Shown: positions 12,186-23,320 of the stretch, in pieces | How positions within the stretch are numbered: the first letter of the stretch is position 1 | Layout: every line of letters begins with the position of its first letter | Source: Phyto melanocephala | Lineage: Eukaryota; Arthropoda; Insecta; Diptera; Rhinophoridae | Length of the DNA stretch: 64,000 bases | Assembly (NCBI GenBank): GCA_941918925.1 | Contig: OW799233.1 | Coordinates: 58,433,841 to 58,497,840 of the forward strand | Reading direction: 5' to 3' | Position numbers and translations under genes: made by a program | The notes under the pieces: model-generated | What the model was told of the DNA's origin: nothing | The model's database searches: none | The model's input: the letters and a program-made list of their open reading frames with translations, nothing else

Positions 12186-12342
12186 CTTGACAAAATTAGA
12201 ACGGTTTTCGAAATGATTTCCAGATTTGTCCAAGTATATTTCTTTAAAAGATTTAATGGCATCCATAAGGTTATCAAAGTTTTCCAACTTGTTTCCACCA
12301 ATCGTTGTTCCTATACGTCCCCATGATCTAAAAACCCAATAT
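12186..12342 (-). CDS. Parp: Parp exon 6: C-terminal half of the WGR domain
   Basis: This exon encodes 52 complete codons plus the last base of a split Lys codon. It carries the WGR signature YWVFRSWGRIGTTIG and continues to a NFVK end that joins the PGRMYPI-type segment of the next exon. The WGR domain binds DNA near the break and transmits activation to the catalytic domain. The acceptor is ttttag (12343-12344) and the donor gtaaat (12185 downward). Phases match both neighbours. It is separated from exon 5 by a 61-bp intron. Confidence 0.96.
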
Positions 12343-12403
12343 CTAAAACAACAAAAAATATATGTATGTAAAGGATGACGCTGTTTTCGTTTGGTAGGCT
12401 TAC

Positions 12404-12976
12404 TTGTTCTTTTTGTCGCTTTCCAAAAGTTGTAATTTATAATATGAATTCTTATTACTTTGTATGTCAGTTATACCTAGGACAACATTATATTTGTCCT
12501 TCTTTTGAGAAACATATACATGTGCAACATCTGCCAAACAACTGTCGGGATCGACAGCTAGACCATCTTTTATTTTAAGCGTCATTGATTTTGGCACTGA
12601 CTTTGTATAAATACTTTTTGATTTGGAACTTTTGGCTTCTTCTTGTTTGATTCTCGCAGCAGGATCTGTCCCCCAATCACACAGTGACATACTACTTATA
12701 TAATTAATGGCGTAAGTACCATTAGATTCAACCGCATTTAAATATTCAACTGGTATTACATGCAGTCCTAAACTTTTAGCCTTTTTCATACGACTACCCA
12801 TAAGAGTAACTTTCTCAGATGTAGACAGAACAGCCGTTGTAGTTCGTTCTTTAATACTAGATACACATCTTCCACCAAGTTTATTTATGCGCTTCGCAAC
12901 TTCATCCTCATTGTCGACTCCATATAAACAAAATTCGAAATTATACAACGGTGGTCGTTCACGTTTAACTTTAGGA
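12404..12976 (-). CDS. Parp: Parp exon 5: BRCT domain and start of WGR
   Basis: This exon encodes 190 complete codons with split codons at both ends. From the N-terminus it has a basic linker (PKVKRERPP), a BRCT fold (YNFEFCLYG to HVIPVEYLNAVE, with the GGR turn), a SWGTD-like segment (CDWGTDPAARI), and the WGR start (DGLAVDPDS, YYKLQLLESD). BRCT and the adjoining linker are the main automodification region in PARP1. The acceptor is ttgcag (12977-12978) and the donor gtaagc (12403 downward). The exon runs open through both signals in the correct phase. Confidence 0.96.
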
Positions 12977-13071
12977 CTGCAATTTTGAAATTGTAAATTT
13001 TATTGTTTTAAATACGTCATATTTTTTTATAAATGTTTTTTGGGAGAATTTAAATTTATAAAAATATGTTT

Positions 13072-13849
13072 TTAACACGTTGAGTGCCGTCATACAAAAT
13101 AAAAATATATTAGTAAAGTGCCAACATATAATAACAGATGTAAATTAATATTTTAGTGATAAAAAATTAATTGGCGAAAATCGTTTTTTGTATATGTGTG
13201 TTATTTGCACCGTTATGTATGTGACAGCCGGCGGTACACGTGGCACACAGATAATAAACTCAGGTGCCATGTGTACCGCCGGGAGTCACACTATTATTAT
13301 TTTTATTATTTGATTATTTTACATACATCTCTATCTAAGGTACAGTCCCTACTAGCAAAAAATGGATGTAAATTATTTTTATGGGAAGCGTCAAAGAACT
13401 GATGACATTGAAGACGATGATAATGATTTTGAAGCGTCCAGCTCTTTGCATGGACTGTTTCAATTAGACTCATTAGTTCCTTTTTTATTAAATTTGAAGT
13501 TCGTTTTTTTATTATATGCAAGCTAAAAGTATAATTATATATTATATTCTTATTTTATTTTTTTGAAATTTGAATTATTGAAATTTTGAATTATTGAAGT
13601 TGTTACGTTGTAATAAAATTATAATTTTTTGTTCCTATACAGATACAGATACAGTGAAAATCCTCAAAACTTAAAAAAATACTTTCTTCTGGGTGCCATA
13701 ATATAATACTTATTCGTATTACTGTAGTGCCGCAGAAAATATATTGAATTGAATTCACAAGTAACTGTGCACCGCCAGCGGTACACATGGCACTCTAATA
13801 AAAGTAAAGTGTGTACCGCCGGCGGTGCACACGGCACTCAACGTGTTAA
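13072..13849 (+). mobile_element. piggyBac-like element with TTAA ends and transposase N-terminal relic
   Basis: Both ends have TTAA (13072-13075, 13846-13849) followed by a perfect inverted repeat CACGTTGAGTGCCGT. Insertion at TTAA is the hallmark of the piggyBac superfamily. Subterminal DNA holds several palindromic CCGCCGGCGG-type blocks, at about 13229, 13276, 13770 and 13817. A plus-strand frame from ATG 13361 reads MDVNYFYGKRQR and then an acidic run (DDIEDDDNDFE), like the acidic N-terminus of piggyBac transposases, then degenerates. The 770-bp element is non-autonomous. It sits directly beside a diverged fragment of the 359-bp array unit. Confidence 0.75.
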
Positions 13850-13910
13850 ATATTTGGTTGTTGGGTTTAAGCTGATCTATACTGATTTAACTGGTGCTTA
13901 TGTTAGATAA
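13850..13910 (+). repeat. Diverged fragment of the 359-bp array unit
   Basis: The run atatttggttgttgggttt and following bases match the unit at about 1009-1075 with scattered substitutions. It shows that the unit also exists dispersed and that this copy is older than the homogeneous array. Confidence 0.7.
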
Positions 13911-14059
13911 TAAAGAGCAAGCCAGAAAAAACTTATAAACTTATAATAAAATCAACTAGAAAGATATATATTCGAAGTTTCATCGTCATACTTCTGGATC
14001 AGGTGCACAGTCGTGTACATACCAAAGTCAGGTAAAACGAAGGATTATATAATTTTTTT

Positions 14060-15330
14060 CTTTCTTTTGCAAAGTATGGAGAGAATTATCGATGTTGACC
14101 TTCGTTTTTCGATTTCTCTGACCGATTGGCCAGAAAGACAAATCATTAGAGACGGTATTTTATTCGCTCGTGGATTTAACTGAAAAATCTCTCGATCGTG
14201 GTGAATACACCATGTTAGGCCGGATGCGGTTATTGTATCTCAGATCGAATCAGGGGTAGATAAAAGGACTATCCACTTTATCAGGGGACAACTTAATTAT
14301 ATAATGATAATATCGACTATGGGATCTGCTATGCTCTACAGGGTTACGAGTGGCGTTATACCACAAGGACGTGTGTTATCAGCTCTCTTGTAGAACCACG
14401 CCTTTCATGGAACTTAATTCTTAGATGTATAAAACTGTCGCCATTGCCAGGCCTTGGGCACAGACCGGAGGAACACTGCCTGGCTGCTTGACAGGGTTGT
14501 AAATCCAATTCTTATGTACGGAGCTTTGGTAGGGTGGAATGCACTTACCCCTTCCATATACAGAAAACTCGTCAGGTATATCTTAGGTGATCTTCGTGTA
14601 CACTACCTGCGTATCTGATCGCTAAGCAGGCGACTCTGAATACGCGCTATGATTGCATGGAAACCGTATTTTTACGGATATGCGGCTGTATTGAAATGTA
14701 TTTCCAATATTTCGGGATATACTGTAGCATTTTGACTACTTTCTTTATAAGGATATTCTCTCGGTATAGTTCAGAACAGTATGCTGTCTTGGAAGAAAAA
14801 GGCACATAACAGGGTGAAGAAAGGCCTGAATGCCTACCACACATGTAGAAACTTCATATGAAAGAGGACCAACGACCCAAGGTTGTGAATTGAATTTACA
14901 CGACATTCCGAAATTTTGAGGTACTGTGTGGTATTGGAGAGGGGTTGTTATATTAAGCTTCTTATAAAGATTCAGAGGTGTATAGGCTAGGTGATAAGGA
15001 TTAAGTAGAATACTTAATATTGGGTAGCGGAGTGGGGGGTTGGACAAAAGGTGCAGTACCTTATCGATTCAACCTAGACCGGCAACCTAGACCGGCGACC
15101 TAGATGACAGGCCGAATGAGCCGATACGGTATTGCATCTTATACATAGCCGAAGAGTTCCTTGGAGACTCTCGTGAACCAAATAAATTGTGCTGGAGCTA
15201 GGGCACGGACCGGTTGTAATGATAATTGCCAAATCCGCGTATGCCGTCACTGCGTGTGTTAGTCGACCCTTTAAGTGCTTACACTTGGGGACAAAATTAA
15301 GGACATAGAACGACAAAAAAATAACAGGAC
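14060..15330 (+). pseudogene. Decayed R1/LOA-type non-LTR retrotransposon (RT region)
   Basis: Translation of the plus strand in shifting frames gives reverse transcriptase fragments such as VTSGVIPQGRVLSALL (about 14344-14392), matching the PQGxxLSP motif, and NPILMYGALVGWNAL (about 14503-14550), matching the conserved VxPxxxYG block of the thumb. Many stops and frameshifts are present, and segments seem reordered around 14780-15050. Richer GC content than the surroundings also marks it as a transposon relic. A short family A fragment precedes it at about 13970-14005. Confidence 0.5.
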
Positions 15331-16100
15331 AAGTCAGAACAAGTACTTAACGATGCCCTTACGGACATCCATAGAGATATTATAAACCAGTAACGACAGC
15401 TACAAACACAGATCCAATCGGACGACCTTTTGGAACTATTTATTTATTTATTTTTTAACCGAGCCCTAATGGGCCATATATGGTTATGAGTTTACAACAA
15501 TGCGCTATAATTATAAAATAAATAACTAAGAAATATGAAAGTGGCAATACAATAAAAATTAAATAACACAATTCATTATTCAGAATTAAAAACAATAAAA
15601 ATTTGATATAATAAAGAGTAACATAAGCGTAAAATATAAGTATATATGTACACAGGGAGCATTTATAAAGTAGATATGTAAGTACTCAAGGAAAATAGAT
15701 TTAACTTTTGGCAAAGGAAAAGAAAATTTTTTAAGATCATTAGAGAGTCCATTCTAAATGCGAGAAATTCTGACAACAAAAGAATGTTCATATGCTGACC
15801 TAAAAACTCTGTTAATTATAATCTGCGGAGAACGAACAGAATGCAAAAAAACAAAATTCTCATATAGATACCTTGGACATCTAGTGTAAATAATTTTATA
15901 AAATATTTAAAGTAGTCTTTGATCACGTAACCTTAAATTATAGATATACCTAACAATTCTGTTAACAATCTTATTAACCTCCCTTAGCATGGTGCGATTA
16001 GCGGCTGAAAAAACTTCTATACCATAAGTAACAATTGAAAGGAGTAGAGTTAGCAACAAGCAAGTAAGTTAGCTCTAATTCTAGTTGGAAGATATCCATC

Positions 16101-16928
16101 TTAACTATACAAACGCCTTAACACAAAACATACCTTTGATTTTACGCAACTAATATGTTTAACAAAACTAAATTTATCATCTAAGATAATACCTAAGCAA
16201 CTCATATCATCAACAACATCAATTGGACTGTTACACATCCTCAGGTCTAGGATAGAGCTACCACGTATTCCAAAACACATAGCTTTAGTTTTATTAACAT
16301 AGATACGCAAGAAATTCTGACCCATCCATGAATTAGTAATATCCAAAGAATAATTAATACGTTCATTTAAAGCATCAAGAAATTGGTCTTCACCAAAAAA
16401 TACTAAGTGAATATCATCAGCGTATAAAAAAATGTCAGAAGTTGGTAAATTAATATGGTGAACAAAATCATTCATGTAAAGAATAAAGAGAAATGGACCT
16501 AAAATAGAACCCTGTGGAATACCACTAGAACAAGATAGATTAGAAGAAGAAGAGCCACGAATTGATACAAATTGTTGTCTATTAGAAAGGTAAGAAAGAA
16601 TCATTAGGCAAGATGCAATACTAAAGTTTAAATATAAATTAAGCTTAGAAATTACGTTGCTATGGTTTATAGTATCAAAAGCTTTGGATATATCCAAGAC
16701 AACTAAAGCCCCAACACTCCGAGAATTGAGTGAATGTCTTAATCTATCTGTAAGTGACAATAAGAGAGATGTGGTACTGTGACCCTTGCGAAACCCAAAG
16801 TGACAATTACTTAACAAATTCTTATCATTAAGATATCTATCAATCTGGTTAACCACTAGGCGCTCAAAAATCTTCGAGAGACAAGGAAGAATACTAATAG
16901 GCCGAAGGGAATCGGAACCATGTACCAT
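16101..16928 (-). pseudogene. CR1-like reverse transcriptase domain
   Basis: A 275-residue open stretch contains the RT blocks in order: LRPISILPCLSKIFERLV, GFRKGHSTT, LDISKAFDTI (motif A, first Asp), SSGIPQGSILGPFLF (motif B), FLYADDIHLV (motif C, catalytic DD) and LGIILDDKFSF. This copies element RNA onto nicked target DNA. The start is arbitrary because upstream sequence is frameshifted; the stop at 16101 is near the normal C-terminus. The catalytic residues survive, but the ORF is disconnected from its endonuclease. Confidence 0.8.
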
Positions 16929-17876
16929 GGATTTTCTAATAGGAATAACTCGTCAGTTTTTCATGCCATAGGGAATGTAGATGTCATAGTAATGGTATTA
17001 TAAATGTGTAACATATGCTTATCCAACGATGGGTATAAAATCCTTAAAAACTTAACAGGTATGTTATCAACCCCAACAGAATTAGACTTAACACTTAAAA
17101 AAGCTTCCATTAAGTCATCTGAAGTAAATCTTTCGAAAGAAAAACCACCGGAGTTAAGTGTTAAGTTTAAAGGACAGTAATCATCAGATTGATTAGATAT
17201 GAAAGATTCATTTAAAAACTGAGGATTAACATAGGTGGGGATGCTGTCATCACCACAACAACCTATACTACTATGTGACCTTCAGAAGGAGGTGGAATCA
17301 AAGTTCCTAAATCTACAAAAATCACGTCTTCTTTTCAACTTCCTTATAACTTTTTTGACACGATTACGACATTTGCAATAAGATGACCGGTTCTCTTAAC
17401 TTCTACATTCACAAAAAGCACGATAAGCTGGATCACGTAAGTACTGAGCAGCCCTAACCTCACTCTTATTCATTAGGCTTTTTTATACCTAAGATTTTTC
17501 CTTTTAATAGGAACACAAGAAAAAATATCAGGTATTACATGAGTAAAATGTTCAATCTGCACATTTACATCAGATGTAAGGTACATCACACTTAAATCAG
17601 CCTCAATAACTTTACTTTGAAGTTAATTGCGTAATAGTCCCTATACTCAATAAATATATCATTATACCGACCGGGCAAATCCAAACATAAGCAAATGAAA
17701 GCATGTTTTGACAAATGAGGAGATTGAAATTGACCAGAGAAAATAGTATGAGAAGGGTTGCTCAAAATAAAATAATCAATAAGCGAGACGAAATCAGACC
17801 TAATATCATAGTGAGTAGGAAGCGAATTATGTTGACAAAAAAGATTATGAGATCTACATAACTGCCTAATAGTTCT

Positions 17877-18247
17877 TTATTTAGCTTCATCAAATAAATT
17901 ATAATTGTAATCACCCATCAACACAATATTCTCAAAGCGACAACTGATGTCACCATGAATATCATCCAGGTGTTGAAGACCGCCAACATTACCATGGGGT
18001 AAATAAATAACACCTAATAAAACTTTTACTAAGCCCAAAAAACCTCCATAAATAAACATTCAATAGTTTCAGGATCAGACAACTGATAAACAAACATGAC
18101 CTTTAAACCCTCTTTCAAATAAAAGGCAACACCACCACCTCTGATACTGTCAGCCCTATCAACTCTGAACAAAACATAGTCAGGTACCCGCACAGCAGAA
18201 TCCAATACCCAAGACAAGCCAGTTACAACAATATCACTTCTATTCAA
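17877..18247 (-). pseudogene. CR1-like apurinic-type endonuclease fragments
   Basis: Two overlapping frames encode successive endonuclease blocks: VVTGLSWVLDS and RGGGVAFYLKEG (18029-18247), then GVIYLPHGN and IVLMGDYNYNLFD (17877-18059). The usual E of the SETW block is missing (TGLSW). At least one frameshift separates the halves. It nicks target DNA in intact relatives. Confidence 0.65.
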
Positions 18248-18302
18248 TCGTTTGTGAAGGATATTATTCTAAGTCTCAAGACTAGAAACTCTAGTTTTTA
18301 GT

Positions 18303-18677
18303 TTATTTATTAGTTAAATTGCAGAGCTTAACATCCTTTTCTAGATTATTAATTTTGGACGACATATGAGACATCATCTCATTAAAGCTATTTTTCATTT
18401 CGGCAAATCCAGCTTTTACCTCATTACGCAATGCAACAATTTCATTATTATCAGCGGCACATGATTTAGCATGATCAACACCATTATCTTGACAACTATT
18501 ACACATAAATCCAAGGAATGAATTGTCTGTGATAGCTTTAATCTGGTCATTGTTAACGTCAGCACAAACAAGGTGACACCATCTCTCACAAAGAATACAA
18601 GCATTACCACCACTCATCTTAGTAACATTTTTAGTGCAAAAAGAACAAATTGATTAATGATCTGACTGAGGAGACAT
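18303..18677 (-). pseudogene. CR1-like ORF1 with PHD finger and coiled coil
   Basis: The frame from ATG 18677 meets TAA at codon 8 and continues as a cysteine/histidine-rich PHD-type finger (CSFC, CILCERWCHLVC, FMCNSC), then a predicted coiled coil (about 18310-18450, rich in N, E, K and M). ORF1 proteins of this kind bind element RNA and may read chromatin. It ends at TAA 18303 after about 125 codons, so it is truncated. Confidence 0.6.
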
Positions 18678-18690
18678 AATTCCAACTGAA

Positions 18691-19240
18691 TTCAAGGTGT
18701 GTCCAAAAATAACCAACAAATTATAAGAACTAACAACGAGCGCAATTATTAATACCACCTACGCACATGCAATATTTTTTCAAATAAAACAATAATTACA
18801 TGACCAAAGAAAGACAAAAACATCACCAAACATAAACATTTGAATTTAGAACCCTTATCAGCTTTTCTCTAGTTACAGCAACATTATCGGAAAAGTCTAT
18901 GTGTGCATAGAACTTATTTACTTCAGCACAAATTCTTCTAAATAGATCAAAGTTAATGTAGTTTGATCGGTGAAATTTTATATATAACGGTCTAGAGTCT
19001 CTGGCAGGAATCGAACACGCAACCCCCATACTAGCAGACCAATACAATGAGGAGAAGGCAGGAATGGTACGATGTCCTTTTTGGTCTTTTTGAATAAAAT
19101 AGCCAAGAGGGACGACTGTTCGCTGACAGAGAGAAGCTTTTGGTGAGGAAGCATAGGCAGAGTGTCGCAAAGTTTGAAAGAACTTACGGACCTACCAGTG
19201 CTATCCTCGGCATCTCCCTCTCCGATGTTCAATTAGTGGG
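18691..19240. other. Unassigned sequence between two retrotransposon relics
   Basis: Overlapping minus-strand frames at 18823-19232 show no family I recognise. The first 150 bases may be 5' UTR of the CR1-like element. GC content rises after 18960, suggesting more R1/LOA relic sequence. Confidence 0.25.
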
Positions 19241-20300
19241 AACCCCAGCCGGATCTGATAACTTTGGTTAGAGTGCAGTTACTAGTGAAACTACATCCGG
19301 CTCACTTGGGAACCCCCTAAATAGGGGCTAACCAAAATAATGGTATAAGTAGCAGCTGACAGAAGGCATGCTTATCGACCGGATAGCAGCTTTTTAGGGT
19401 AATCCTTTAAGAGTGTGGACTGGCCAAAGGGCGTTAAAGTAGTCAACAGCGGCAAAAGGAACTAACTCGAGTTCCAAAAACTTCAGTTAAAGGCTATAGC
19501 GACCTTTGTCCAAGAAGGTTGTCTAAGTCTGACAGGTTCAAAGAAGCTGCGAGTGGTGCAATAAGCCTGCACCAAAGAGCCTTAGATCAACAAAAATAGG
19601 GTTCGCGAATTAAGGATAGAGGACTATAGTTGATTGTCACATCCACGGATGATAAGGACAGAACATGCATACTTGCTAAGAAAAATTTGAACTTGTGTTT
19701 TAAAATCCTTTTTTAGTTTAGGTGACATAACAGTTGTTGGAAGAGAGCCCAGAAGTTAACCAGCTTTAACACTGGTCTTAATATATAAGTGGCGTCATAA
19801 ACAAAAGGGGTGAGTTAATCTTTGATATCATAACTACTAACGATCTTTGTAATAAGAGAAATTTGCCAATATTCAGAATTTGGGATAGGGAGGCAGTTAT
19901 AGATATCACTTTGACAAAGAGGGGAAACCCTTTTGTAAGGAGGTGGAAGGTTACGGGTGAATACTCGTTTTCAGACAACAGCAGAATGGATTTTGAGTTG
20001 GATTATAGTAGATCTAGTAGGAAACCCTATAGGAGATTTAGAGACGTCTGGCATAGAGGATATATCAATGGAGGTTGTAGACATTCTGATATAGATTCGG
20101 TGATAGGGAAACTCACCGATACTCCTGTGGGAAGCTATGGGGCGACATGTCCATTAATCTTTTCAGGAAGAAGGGAACAGCCAAAATGGTGGACCAGGAA
20201 ACTATGATTTTAAGGGTCTATGGTTAGGAAGAAATTTAATAGGGCGAAGGCCAGTGGAAAGGCCGACGACTGGGAGACCTACAAAGTGTGATTCAATAAG
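19241..20300 (+). pseudogene. Decayed R1/LOA-type element, endonuclease C-terminus
   Basis: The frame at 19863-20207 contains EAVIDITLTKRGN, WKVTGEYSFSDNSRMDFEL and DVWHRGYING. These correspond to the C-terminal endonuclease blocks of R1/LOA-clade ORF2 proteins, where SDH precedes a beta strand; here the box reads SDN. Upstream sequence (19300-19860) is GC-richer and coding-like but full of stops. No RT follows, so the copy is truncated at about 20300. Confidence 0.5.
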
Positions 20301-21479
20301 TATAGGGGAACTTAAGATAGTCAAAATGGCGTCGCACAGTGGCGTCTTTTCTTAAAACCCGTGGCAAAAATACAAAACTTCATGACAAAATTTTGTGAAA
20401 TTAATAAAAACATCGTAGAACACCTTACTGATCACAATTCAAAAAAGTTTTCCTTAATTGCATAAAAATTAGTTTGTGGAGCTGCTTAAAGTCGACAATT
20501 TTTTAGAAAGCAAAAAAAGGGTGATATTGAAAAAATAAATGCACTTTAGAATTAAAGTGTCAGAAACATTGCCGTTTGATTACTACTTTATTGGTATTTT
20601 TTTAATAATATAACCAGAGCATTTTTAAAAATGATGAGGTAACAGCCTCTTCAGACCCAATTATTTCATCACGAAGACATGTAAGATCTCGAAAGGATTT
20701 GGAAGAATATAATTATAGCCCCGATATGTTGAGTCTATTAGATAACGCTAACAATGTTAATGGCTATTTCAAAGAGAACTAACTAATATATATCTAATAA
20801 TATATATATCTATAGCATAAATATATTAATATTAAAAATAATTTGAAAATGTGTTTCTGTAATAGAAATAAAAAATTTAATATTGGATTAACATGTTATA
20901 TTAGAGTGTTTCTTTATAAACTTTCGGATTTGAACAATGTGCATTGGAAAGCGCACCGGGTTAAACTAGTTACTTAATATAAATTTACTTAGATTTAAAT
21001 ATTAAAAGTATATAAAAATGCGTATTTGCGATACAAATAAAAAACTTATATTAAAAAAAACATAAATTTTCTCAAATTATACTTCACCATCCCATAGGGG
21101 GGTTGCGTTTTATGAAATTCTTAAATTAATTAAAATTTGTCGACTTTTGTGAATAAAATCAAAAGTGGCTAACAGATTTTGAACATTATGGCTTGTTTTT
21201 TAATGAAGTTTTAAAAAACAAAAATTTCGAAATTTTGATAAAAAATTATGTTTATAAAACGACTGCGGATATTAGAAAGAAATTTTACTTTTCTTAAAGG
21301 AAATTTTATTGCGGAATTTCGGGTTTTTAAGGTTTTTCAGTAAGCTAAAGCGTTTTTGAGTTACGCGAACATATGTTGTGCAACCTCCTCCATTTTCGAA
21401 ATAACGGTATATGTCGAAAACCAGAGCCAATCTTAAAAAACCGCGGGCACCACTGGATTCAGCGTACCCGAATTATGTT
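20301..21479. other. Intron sequence without recognised features
   Basis: AT-rich DNA without a supported ORF, inverted termini or RNA gene. The CAGTGGCG at 20337 and the CACCACTG at 21450 are not a convincing transposon end pair because no target duplication flanks them. Confidence 0.35.
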
Positions 21480-22114
21480 AAAACGTGTTTAAAAAGCCAA
21501 TTTGCATAGTAACGTTGTTCACTAGGTTGATTTCGCTTGCACAGATTTCTGCACCGAAATTGTATTGGAGCTGAATGTTGTAGCATCTGAATGATTTGAT
21601 TTATGACATCACAAGATTTCAATTGCATTGATGCTAGCATGGAACTGCATGGTTTTATTTCTACCATCGTGTGATTATAACAACGTTATGGCAACGTCGT
21701 GATGACTAGTTGAGTTTTTTTACAATCTACAGAGTAATTCCCAATATTATTTAAAAATTGTTTCTGATATTAAGTAAAAATTAAGTTTATTGAAAAATGC
21801 GTCTGTACAATGATAAGTTCACAAAGAGAATGAAAAATAAAACTTAAAGAAATTAATAACTTCAAGCATAAACTACGACGTTTACATTGTTTTAGGGTTA
21901 CCATATAATTCAAAATATCATCACTCCATCTCAATGTGAAACGTTTTAAATATATAAATTATATAAATTTCATTAATTTCATAAAGTGTAAGTGTTTTAT
22001 CTTAGATAGATTTTTTGTCAGAATATCGGCGATCATATTCTCGGATGGACAATATCTCAACAGCATCTCATTATTCTTCACGACTTCACGTACATGATGA
22101 AACCGTATATCAAT

Positions 22115-22484
22115 GGGCCAATTCAAAGTGGTTGCATATCAGTCATATTTGTACTATTTCATATTATTTTATGCATGCATAAAATTTTTGTTAGTAATTT
22201 TCATACAAAAAAAATAATATGACTTTACACATTTGTTTCCTATGTATAAGAAATTGTTTATGTTATACTTTTAACCATACTGTCTCTCAGAGAGAATTTC
22301 TTCGCTTCTCACCTCTCAGAGAGAATATTTTCTATTTTCTTCTTTCCTGTATACATACAATTTTTAACAGCGTCATCTCTTTGTCTTCTTTCTTGTATTA
22401 AATACATAATTTACATATACATACATAATATTAATATGAATTATATGACATAGTACAATATGAGGGTCTACTTTGAATTGGCCC
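22115..22484. mobile_element. MITE with GGGCCAATTCAAAGT ends, in copia RNase H
   Basis: A 370-bp element with perfect 15-bp inverted termini GGGCCAATTCAAAGT, extended imperfectly for about 30 bp. The flanking 3-bp duplication is AAT (22112-22114, 22485-22487). The copia reading frame resumes on the far side, so the insertion is exact. A second copy lies inverted at 59766-60160. The GGGCC start and 3-bp duplication suggest the PIF/Harbinger superfamily, but the target is not the usual TWA. Confidence 0.85.
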
Positions 22485-22907
22485 AATATGCTTTGTCCTC
22501 TTATGGTAGACTGGATTTGATGCAAGTTTTTCTGCGCCCTGGTTGTCAATATTTAGTACAAACGATTCTCCAGATGAGTATCCTAGTTCAATTAATAGCC
22601 TTCTTAAAAATATCGCTTCCTTTGCAGCATCGGACATGGCCATATATTCCGCTTCTGTGGTACTCAGAGCCACACACTGTTGCTTTCTAGACTCCCAGGT
22701 TACAGGACAACCTCCAATAAAGAAAATAAAGCCAGTAAACGACTTGCGGTCGAGAGCATTACCACCCCAATCTGCGTCCACGTAGCCTTCCATGGACTTT
22801 TTACCAGCTTTATATATTATCCTATCGATAGTGCCACGAAGATAACGAAGAATTCGCTTAGTTGCCTGCATATGTTCGGTATGAGGATCAGAATTTCGTT
22901 GCGCCAA
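22431..22907 (-). pseudogene. Copia RNase H domain
   Basis: The frame contains the typical copia RNase H order: ATKRILRYLRGT, GYVDADWGG (first Asp), SFTGFIFFIGGCPVTWES, STTEAEYMAMSDAAKEA (Glu) and LNIDNQGAEKLA (Asp). The last part of the frame is MITE sequence, not copia. Upstream it is cut by the LOA-type insertion. RNase H removes the RNA strand during reverse transcription. Confidence 0.85.
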
Positions 22908-22928
22908 CTTCGAAACGGAGTGTAGAAT

Positions 22929-23320
22929 ATCTGGCCTAGTATTGACGGGTCACTGGATGTTAGGCAAACATGCAAGTCGGCTCGGACTCCCATCGAACGA
23001 CCATTGTCGCAGTTGTCTGGATAGAGAGAAGGAGGAATCGGTTTTCCACTTTATCTGCGAATGTCCTGCACTGGCGGCTAAGAGACACAGATTTCTGGGC
23101 GAACATATACTAGATGGCCTCTCTGCGATATCTGAAATTACTGAATTATCTACTGAGATACCTCACGGCCACGGGGTGGATCTAGTACCCTTACTCTTGG
23201 ATTTTATTCTGAGATACACTGGAAGCTGACGAGTGATGTGGTCCTGTCAAAACGGAGTCATACAGACTCTACTTGACTGTTGGCGTGCAGCGAACTACCA
23301 CGATAACCATCTGGCCTAGT
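22929..23320 (+). mobile_element. 5'-truncated LOA/R1-type fragment inserted in copia, 12-bp TSD
   Basis: The insert is 22941-23308. It is flanked by a perfect 12-bp direct repeat atctggcctagt (22929-22940, 23309-23320), the signature of target-primed insertion. It encodes the C-terminal zinc-binding segment (GHWMLGKHASRLG, CRSCLDREKEE, HFICECPAL) and the 3' UTR of the element whose longer copy lies at 60238-61531, and is nearly identical to it. The orientation is opposite to copia. Confidence 0.92.

Larger units (their letters stand above)
15437..18690 (-). mobile_element. CR1-like non-LTR retrotransposon, decayed
   Basis: A minus-strand element with a PHD-type ORF1, an endonuclease region and a reverse transcriptase, in the usual order. 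Its 3' end (low coordinate) finishes in an AAATAAATA-type tail at 15437-15457. ORF1 starts at 18677 and hits TAA at codon 8. The endonuclease and the region between EN and RT are broken by several stops. RT with a YADD box and ORF1 with a PHD finger suggest a CR1-related clade. It lies in the 22.7-kb Parp intron. Confidence 0.75.

Noticed and set aside
18823..19232. Overlapping minus-strand ORFs as a host gene
   Set aside because: No domain is recognised, the frames overlap one another, and they lie between two retrotransposon relics.
20334..21455. CAGTGGCG...CACCACTG as hAT-type ends of a 1.1-kb element
   Set aside because: No 8-bp duplication flanks the pair and similarity does not extend beyond a few bases.
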